Of a DNA stretch of 7,661 nt, positions 1-5,078 are shown piece after piece; position 1 is the first letter of the stretch, and each line of letters starts with the position of its first letter. The translations under genes were made by a program, and so were the position numbers. This stretch comes from J054 sp051008735 (GTDB taxonomy: Bacteria; Pseudomonadota; Gammaproteobacteria; Steroidobacterales; GCA-2729495). The DNA lies in assembly GCA_051008735.1 (NCBI GenBank), contig JBPCXH010000026.1:1-7661 (forward strand), written 5' to 3'. A model generated the notes under the pieces. That model was not told the DNA's origin and made no database searches. It saw only the letters and a list, made by a program, of their open reading frames with translations.

Positions 1-134
1 CCATAGACAATGCTCTCGGCGGTGGACTTCTTACCATCGCGCATGATCATGTTAATGAACTTGGCGAGCATCAGATTCTGATGCTTGGGATCCGGAAGGA
101 TTACTCGCTTGGGGGCTTGGGAACGTCTGGACAT
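1..134 (-). CDS. rpsG: 30S ribosomal protein S7, N-terminal part (gene runs off the left edge)
   Basis: This is the start of ribosomal protein S7, which binds the 3' major domain of 16S rRNA, nucleates assembly of the 30S head and lies near the E site. Only 44 codons plus two bases are present, and the rest lies beyond the left edge. The translation begins MSRRSQAPK and contains ILPDPK, LAKFINMIM and DGKKSTAESIVY, the conserved N-terminal signature of the family. The ATG at 132-134 is chosen because it gives the expected distance to ILPDPK. It has only a weak ribosome-binding signal (GAG at 142-144, 7 nt before the start). The gene starts 31 nt after the rpsL stop, so the two are co-transcribed as the str operon. 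In related bacteria fusA and often tufA follow, but that cannot be seen here. The identity is secure despite truncation. Confidence 0.95.
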   Translation of the reverse strand, partial: MSRRSQAPKRVILPDPKHQNLMLAKFINMIMRDGKKSTAESIVY

Positions 135-165
135 GATCGGACTCGCGGTCGATTAAATGGTGCTG
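135..165 (-). other. rpsL-rpsG intercistronic spacer (31 nt)
   Basis: This short spacer separates the rpsL stop codon (TAA) from the rpsG ATG. In E. coli the equivalent spacer is roughly three times longer and folds into the mRNA site bound by S7 for translational feedback. Here it is too short for that structure, and I see no strong stem-loop in it. The only translation signal is a weak GAG at 142-144. Translational coupling from rpsL is a likely way for rpsG to be translated, but that is inference. Confidence 0.7.
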
Positions 166-537
166 TTACTTGGGTCGCTTGGCGCCGTACTTCGAACGGC
201 CCTGGCGTCGATCGGAAACGCCGGCGCAATCCAGGGTGCCACGCACCGTGTGATAGCGAACACCGGGCAGATCCTTCACACGACCGCCGCGTATCAATAC
301 GACGGAGTGCTCCTGCAGGTTGTGGCCTTCACCACCGATATAACTGGTGACTTCAAACCCATTCGTCAGGCGCACACGTGCGACCTTGCGCAGAGCCGAG
401 TTCGGCTTCTTGGGAGTCGTTGTATAGACACGCGTGCAAACACCCCGTTTCTGGGGGCTGGCATTCAGTGCCGGGACAGTGCTCTTGGTCGGCTTCGTCT
501 TGCGAGCCTTGCGGACCAACTGGTTAACGGTCGCCAT
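166..537 (-). CDS. rpsL: 30S ribosomal protein S12
   Basis: This is the complete S12 protein, 123 residues against 124 in E. coli. S12 sits at the decoding centre of the 30S subunit, contacts 16S rRNA helices around the A site and helps set translational accuracy. Nearly the whole sequence is family-typical: N-terminal MATVNQLVRKARK, then PALNASPQKRGVC, TTPKKPNSALRKVARVRLTNG, GGEGHNLQEHSVVLIRGGR and the end GRSKYGAKRPK. K43 and K88, the classic sites of streptomycin-resistance changes, are both wild type. D89, in the DLPGVRYH motif that is the methylthiolation target of RimO in E. coli, is also present. The ATG start at 535-537 gives the canonical N-terminus, with a modest Shine-Dalgarno (GAGAAG, 546-551, spaced 8 nt). 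It is the first gene after the promoter at 700-728 and is followed 31 nt later by rpsG. Confidence 0.99.
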   Translation of the reverse strand: MATVNQLVRKARKTKPTKSTVPALNASPQKRGVCTRVYTTTPKKPNSALRKVARVRLTNGFEVTSYIGGEGHNLQEHSVVLIRGGRVKDLPGVRYHTVRGTLDCAGVSDRRQGRSKYGAKRPK

Positions 538-694
538 TAGATATGCTTCTCAAATCGCTTGCTGCAAATGAACGTCAGCCCGCATGCGGGGAACTCTTGC
601 AAGTACCGGCATCCGGGCTAACTAACGTGGCGCGCTGAGCGCCTCTAAATCCTTGTTTTTCCAGCCCTAGGAGCCGGCCTACTCTGCGCAGGGC
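538..694 (-). promoter_or_regulatory. 5' untranslated leader of the str operon (rpsL)
   Basis: This is the predicted untranslated leader, about 155 nt, running from the likely start site just after the promoter at 700-728 to the rpsL ATG. No credible coding region lies in it. It contains several short inverted repeats: a perfect 12-bp palindrome CCCGCATGCGGG at 579-590, a CCGG-ATG-CCGG element near 606-616, a GGCGC/GCGCC stem near 629-643, and a 7-bp stem with two G-U pairs read from the minus strand near 661-677. The palindrome could form a small hairpin about 42 nt before the start codon. I recognise no known riboswitch or ribosomal-protein leader, and no clear boxA. The start-site position is inferred from promoter geometry. 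Confidence 0.5.
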
Positions 695-699
695 CGAGA

Positions 700-728
700 A
701 GTCTAGGGCCCCGCCCAAGGCCAGTCAA
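700..728 (-). promoter_or_regulatory. Sigma70-type promoter of the str operon (PrpsL)
   Basis: Read on the minus strand, a -35 hexamer TTGACT (723-728, five of six to consensus) is followed by exactly 17 bp and a -10 hexamer TAGACT (700-705, four of six). Both position and direction fit rpsL, and it is the only promoter-like pair with ideal spacing that I noticed in the 232-bp rpoC-rpsL gap. Transcription should begin around 692-695. The region between -10 and the start reads TCTCGGCC, so it is fairly GC-rich next to the start, as in promoters inhibited by ppGpp and DksA. No AT-rich UP element is possible because the GC-rich inverted repeat at 734-763 sits directly upstream. The motif is seen directly; activity and stringent control are inferred. 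Confidence 0.75.
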
Positions 729-733
729 GCCAG

Positions 734-763
734 ATCGGGCGGCCCACCTGGAGGCCGCCCGAT
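734..763 (-). terminator. GC-rich perfect hairpin just after rpoC (terminator-like, no T-run)
   Basis: Two perfectly complementary 11-bp arms (ATCGGGCGGCC and GGCCGCCCGAT) flank an 8-base loop. On the minus strand the hairpin starts 6 nt after the rpoC stop codon, the usual place for an operon-end terminator. The bases after it on that strand read CTGGCTTGACTGG, with no T-tract, so it does not fit a canonical intrinsic terminator. On the plus strand it is followed only by TTGTG. It may be a weak or factor-assisted terminator, or a structure that protects the rpoBC mRNA 3' end from exonucleases. It ends 5 nt before the -35 element of the rpsL promoter. The hairpin itself is certain; its termination role is not. 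Confidence 0.6.
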
Positions 764-769
764 TTGTGC

Positions 770-3700
770 CTAGTCTTCCGTAGCCGTGGTCTCGGACGAC
801 TCAGGGGCTGGCGCATCATCCGCCAGCCCTTCGGCCAGCGCTTCGGTCGCTGCGCTGACCTGGGCCGCCTCGGCTGCCTCTGTGGCCTCTTCCAGGCCCC
901 GCAGCTCTTCGGAAAGCTCCTGCTCACGGGTCTTCCGCTGGCCGGCGTGGTAGCTGTAACCGGTACCCGCCGGGATCAGGCGACCAACGATCACATTCTC
1001 CTTCAGGCCCCGCAGATCATCGCGCAGACCCTTCACGGAGGCCTCCGTTAACACCCGGGTGGTCTCCTGGAAGGAGGCTGCCGAGATGAAGGATTCCGTC
1101 GCCAGGGAGGCCTTGGTGATACCCAGGAGCAGGGGCCCCCAGGTGGCACCCGACTTCTTCTGGGCTGCCATGGACTCGTTGACTTCCAGCAAACGGGCCC
1201 GTTCCAGCTGCTCGCCCCGCAACAGGCTCGTCTCGCCGGCGTCGACAACCTCAATCTTGCGCAGCATCTGCCGGATGATGACCTCGATGTGCTTGTCATC
1301 GATTTTCACACCCTGGAGGCGATACACGTCCTGGATTTCCCTGACGAGATAGTTGGCCAGGGGCTCCACGCCCCGCAAACGCAAAATATCGTGGGGGTTC
1401 GGCTCGCCTTCGGCGATCATTTCACCCCGCGCCACCTGCTCACCTTCGAAGACACTCAAATGACGCCACTTGGGAATCAGCTCTTCATGCTTCTCGGCCT
1501 GAGCATCGGTAATCACCAGGCGCCGCTTGCCCTTGGTTTCCTTACCAAAGCTAACGGTCCCGCTGTGTTCAGCCAGGATTGCCGATTCTTTCGGCTTGCG
1601 CGCCTCGAACAGGTCGGCCACGCGCGGCAGACCACCGGTAATATCACGAGTCTTCGAGCTTTCCTGCGGAATGCGGGCGATAACGTCACCAACCTTCACG
1701 CTGGACGTGTCGACCTTGACCACGATGGCCCCGGGCGGCAAAGCATAGACGGCCGGAATATCCGTGTTCGGGAAGCAGATCTCCTCGTCCTTGTCGTCAA
1801 CCAGCTTCGCCGTGGGCCGCAAATCCTTGCCCGCGCTGCTGCGCTGCTTGGGATCCATGACAACAATGCTGGACAGACCGGTGATCTCGTCGATCTTCTC
1901 TTCGACGGTGACGCCATCCATAAAGTCCTGGAACTGCAGCTTACCGGCGACCTCGGCCACAACCGGGTGAGTATGCGGATCCCAGGTTGCCACGATGGCA
2001 CCGGCATCCACTTTGTCGCCGTCGCGGCAGGAAATCACCGCACCGTAGGGCAGCTTGTAACGCTCGCGCTCGCGGCCATGTTCGTCAATAACACCGACCT
2101 CGCCTGAGCGGCTGATTGCCACCAGGTTGCCGTCCTCGTTCTCAATCGTCTTGATGTTATGCAGACGCAGCTCGCCTTCACGCTTCACTTCAACACTGTT
2201 CGCGGCAGCGGCCCGGGAGGCAGCACCACCAATGTGGAAGGTACGCATGGTCAGCTGAGTGCCCGGCTCGCCAATGGACTGGGCCGCAATAACGCCGACC
2301 GCTTCGCCAATATTGATTCGGTGGCCGCGAGCAAGATCGCGCCCGTAGCACTGGGCGCAAACACCGTAACGAGTCTCACAGGAAATGGGGGAACGCACCA
2401 TCAGCTGATCAATACCGAAGTCATCCAGCCGCTGGACCTGCAATTCGTCCAGCAGGACACCGGCCTCGATGACTACCTCTTCGGAGCCCGGACGCTTCAC
2501 ATCCTCAGAAACCACGCGGCCGAGAACCCGCTCGCGCAGGGGCTCGACGATGTCGCCGCCTTCAACGATCGGCGACATACTCACGCCAGCGTCCGTGCCG
2601 CAGTCCACTTCCGTGACCACCAGATCCTGGGCAACATCGACCAGGCGACGGGTCAGATAACCCGAGTTAGCAGTCTTGAGCGCCGTATCAGCAAGACCCT
2701 TACGGGCACCATGGGTCGAGATGAAGTACTGGAGTACGTCCAGGCCTTCACGGAAGTTAGCCGTGATAGGCGTCTCGATGATAGAGCCGTCAGGCTTGGC
2801 CATCAGGCCACGCATGCCAGCCAGCTGCCTGATCTGTGCAGCAGAACCACGAGCACCGGAGTCAGCCATCATGAAGATTGAATTGAAGGATTCCTGTCGC
2901 ACCTCTTCGCCTTCAGAATTCTTGACGGTTTCGGTGCCGAGCTTCTCCATCATCGCCTTGGCGACCTGCTCATTCGTCCGCGACCAGATGTCCACAACCT
3001 TGTTATAGCGCTCACCGTTGGTCACCAGACCACTGGCGTACTGATCCTGAATCTCTTTAACCTCTTCTTCAGCGCCTTCAAGAATCTTGCCTTTCTCGAC
3101 GGGCACAACCATGTCATTGACACCAATTGAAACACCCGAGCGCGTCGCGTAACTGAAGCCGGTGTACATGAGCTGATCAGCAAAGACGACAGTCTTCTTC
3201 AGGCCAACCCGGCGATAGCTGATATTGATAGCTCCGGAGATGGCCTTCTTGGACATCGCCTGGTTAATCAGATCGAAACCCAGCCCCTCAGGCAGGATAT
3301 CTGACAACAGGGCCCGGCCAACCGTGGTTTCCACAATCCGCCGCACATGGATGATTTGCTTGTTCTCATCCGTCTGCGTGTCAACGATGCGCACTTTGAC
3401 GCGAGCCTGAAGATCGACCAGACGGCTTTCATAGGCCCTGTGCACTTCCTGAACATTGCCGAAGACCATGCCTTCGCCGCGAGCGTTAATCCGCTCACGA
3501 GTCATGTAGTACAAGCCCAGCACCACGTCCTGCGACGGCACGATGATGGGATCACCGTTGGCCGGAGACAGGATATTGTTGGACGACATCATCAAAGCCC
3601 GGGCTTCGAGCTGCGCCTCCAGAGACAGGGGCACATGCACAGCCATCTGGTCGCCATCGAAGTCAGCATTAAATGCGGTACAAACCAGCGGGTGCAGCTG

Positions 3701-5041
3701 AATAGCCTTACCCTCAATAAGCACCGGCTCGAAAGCCTGGATTCCCAGGCGGTGGAGCGTGGGCGCGCGGTTCAGCAGCACCGGATGCTCCCGAATCACT
3801 TCTTCAAGGATATCCCAGACTTCAGGGCCCTCGCGCTCAACCAGTCGTTTAGCGGCCTTGATCGTCGTGGCGTCGCCGCGCAATTGCAGCTTGCCAAAGA
3901 TGAATGGCTTGAACAGCTCCAGGGCCATCTTTTTAGGCAGCCCGCACTGGTGGAGTTTCAGGGTCGGGCCCACCACGATGACTGAACGGCCTGAGTAATC
4001 GACTCGCTTACCCAGCAGGTTCTGGCGGAAACGCCCCTGCTTGCCTTTGATCATGTCGGCCAGTGACTTGAGCGGGCGCCGGTTGGTGCCCGTGATCGCG
4101 CGACCACGGCGACCGTTGTCCAGCAGAGCGTCAACGGATTCCTGCAGCATGCGCTTTTCGTTGCGCACAATGATGTCCGGTGCGTTCAGTTCCAGCAATC
4201 GCCGCAGACGATTATTCCGGTTGATCACACGCCGATACAGGTCATTCAGGTCGGAAGTCGCAAAGCGGCCGCCGTCCAAAGGCACCAGGGGCCGCAAATC
4301 GGGCGGCAGTACCGGCAGCACGGTGAGCACCATCCACTCGGGACGATTGCCCGACTCAAGGAAGGCTTCCAGCAGCTTCAGCCGCTTTGAAAGACGCTTG
4401 ATCTTGGTTTCCGAATTCGTGCCGTCGATCTCTTCACGAACTTCAACCACAGACTTGGCCAGATCAATGGTCTGCAGCATTTCGTGGACCGCCTCGGCGC
4501 CCATGCGGGCATCGAAATCGTCGCCGTACTTCTCCATGGCCTCCAGATACTGGTCATCCGTGAGTAGTTCGCCACGCTCAAGCTCGGTCATGCCCGGCTC
4601 GACCACGACGAAGGCTTCGAAGTACAAAACCCTTTCGATTTCACGCAGAGTCATATCCAGCATCAGGCCGATACGTGAAGGCAAAGACTTCAGGAACCAG
4701 ATATGCGCTGTAGGACTGGCCAGCTGAATGTGCCCCATTCGCTCGCGACGCACCTTGGTCTGGGTCACTTCCACGCCGCACTTTTCACAGATCACGCCGC
4801 GATGTTTAAGTCGCTTGTACTTTCCGCACAGGCATTCGTAGTCCTTAACCGGACCAAAAATCTTGGCGCAGAAAAGGCCATCACGTTCCGGCTTAAAGGT
4901 CCGATAGTTGATGGTCTCTGGCTTTTTGACCTCGCCAAAAGACCATGAACGGATCATTTCAGGGGACGCGAGGCCGATGCGAATAGCATCGAAGTCCTCA
5001 ACCGTGGCCTGGGTCTTAAAGAGCTTAAGTAAGTCTTTCAT
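770..5041 (-). CDS. rpoC: DNA-directed RNA polymerase subunit beta'
   Basis: This is complete beta', 1423 residues (E. coli 1407). It forms the clamp and carries the catalytic magnesium-binding aspartates of RNA polymerase. In order: zinc site 1 (C70, C72, C85, C88); clamp helices near 264-307 that bind sigma (NRNNRLRRLLELNAPDII); NADFDGDQM with D460, D462 and D464 at the active site; rim helices near 650-703; bridge helix near 769-804 (QYFISTHGARKGLADTALKT); zinc site 2 (C814, C888, C895, C898); and the trigger loop with M932, R933 and H936. The trigger loop is interrupted by a proteobacterial-type insertion at about 943-1130 and resumes at ITGGLPRVADLF (1134-1145). Numbering matches E. coli exactly at all these points. 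The ATG start gives the canonical MKDLLKLFK, preceded by a good Shine-Dalgarno. The C-terminal end after about residue 1365 is an extended Ala/Glu-rich tail. No frameshift or lost catalytic residue is visible. Confidence 0.99.
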   Translation of the reverse strand: MKDLLKLFKTQATVEDFDAIRIGLASPEMIRSWSFGEVKKPETINYRTFKPERDGLFCAKIFGPVKDYECLCGKYKRLKHRGVICEKCGVEVTQTKVRRERMGHIQLASPTAHIWFLKSLPSRIGLMLDMTLREIERVLYFEAFVVVEPGMTELERGELLTDDQYLEAMEKYGDDFDARMGAEAVHEMLQTIDLAKSVVEVREEIDGTNSETKIKRLSKRLKLLEAFLESGNRPEWMVLTVLPVLPPDLRPLVPLDGGRFATSDLNDLYRRVINRNNRLRRLLELNAPDIIVRNEKRMLQESVDALLDNGRRGRAITGTNRRPLKSLADMIKGKQGRFRQNLLGKRVDYSGRSVIVVGPTLKLHQCGLPKKMALELFKPFIFGKLQLRGDATTIKAAKRLVEREGPEVWDILEEVIREHPVLLNRAPTLHRLGIQAFEPVLIEGKAIQLHPLVCTAFNADFDGDQMAVHVPLSLEAQLEARALMMSSNNILSPANGDPIIVPSQDVVLGLYYMTRERINARGEGMVFGNVQEVHRAYESRLVDLQARVKVRIVDTQTDENKQIIHVRRIVETTVGRALLSDILPEGLGFDLINQAMSKKAISGAINISYRRVGLKKTVVFADQLMYTGFSYATRSGVSIGVNDMVVPVEKGKILEGAEEEVKEIQDQYASGLVTNGERYNKVVDIWSRTNEQVAKAMMEKLGTETVKNSEGEEVRQESFNSIFMMADSGARGSAAQIRQLAGMRGLMAKPDGSIIETPITANFREGLDVLQYFISTHGARKGLADTALKTANSGYLTRRLVDVAQDLVVTEVDCGTDAGVSMSPIVEGGDIVEPLRERVLGRVVSEDVKRPGSEEVVIEAGVLLDELQVQRLDDFGIDQLMVRSPISCETRYGVCAQCYGRDLARGHRINIGEAVGVIAAQSIGEPGTQLTMRTFHIGGAASRAAAANSVEVKREGELRLHNIKTIENEDGNLVAISRSGEVGVIDEHGRERERYKLPYGAVISCRDGDKVDAGAIVATWDPHTHPVVAEVAGKLQFQDFMDGVTVEEKIDEITGLSSIVVMDPKQRSSAGKDLRPTAKLVDDKDEEICFPNTDIPAVYALPPGAIVVKVDTSSVKVGDVIARIPQESSKTRDITGGLPRVADLFEARKPKESAILAEHSGTVSFGKETKGKRRLVITDAQAEKHEELIPKWRHLSVFEGEQVARGEMIAEGEPNPHDILRLRGVEPLANYLVREIQDVYRLQGVKIDDKHIEVIIRQMLRKIEVVDAGETSLLRGEQLERARLLEVNESMAAQKKSGATWGPLLLGITKASLATESFISAASFQETTRVLTEASVKGLRDDLRGLKENVIVGRLIPAGTGYSYHAGQRKTREQELSEELRGLEEATEAAEAAQVSAATEALAEGLADDAPAPESSETTATED

Positions 5042-5078
5042 TCATCACCTACCCGAAGGGTTTAGTTTGCGCCGCGCC
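5042..5078 (-). promoter_or_regulatory. rpoB-rpoC spacer with strong rpoC ribosome-binding site
   Basis: This 37-nt spacer separates the rpoB stop (TAA) from the rpoC ATG. AGGTGAT at 5044-5050 is fully complementary to the anti-Shine-Dalgarno end of 16S rRNA, and its AGG lies 6 nt before the start, so it supports the chosen ATG. An overlapping ATG four bases upstream is out of frame with rpoC and soon reaches a stop. A small ACCC-TTC-GGGT stem lies just before the binding site. No promoter is evident, so rpoC is expected to be transcribed with rpoB. Confidence 0.8.

Noticed and set aside
157..540. A 127-codon plus-strand frame covering rpsL
   Set aside because: The minus strand of the same interval encodes a full-length, nearly invariant S12.
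538..560. A second promoter-like pair close to rpsL (TTGCAG near 563-568 with an AT-rich patch near 540-546)
   Set aside because: The -10 match is poor and would place the transcript start at or inside the rpsL start codon, while the upstream pair at 700-728 is far better.
703..927. A 74-codon minus-strand frame overlapping the rpoC end and the promoter
   Set aside because: It is an out-of-frame reading of the rpoC tail, very rich in Arg and Pro, that runs through the hairpin and promoter; no family resemblance.
1289..2881. Long plus-strand open frames opposite rpoC (272 codons at 1289-2107 and 240 codons at 2159-2881)
   Set aside because: Both are antisense to the conserved trigger-loop, insertion and zinc-site regions of rpoC. 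Their translations look like reverse-complement shadows with no domain I recognise.
4041..4727. A 228-codon plus-strand frame, very rich in Ser and Arg
   Set aside because: The Ser/Arg-heavy composition is typical of an antisense shadow, and the opposite strand encodes the conserved beta' clamp.
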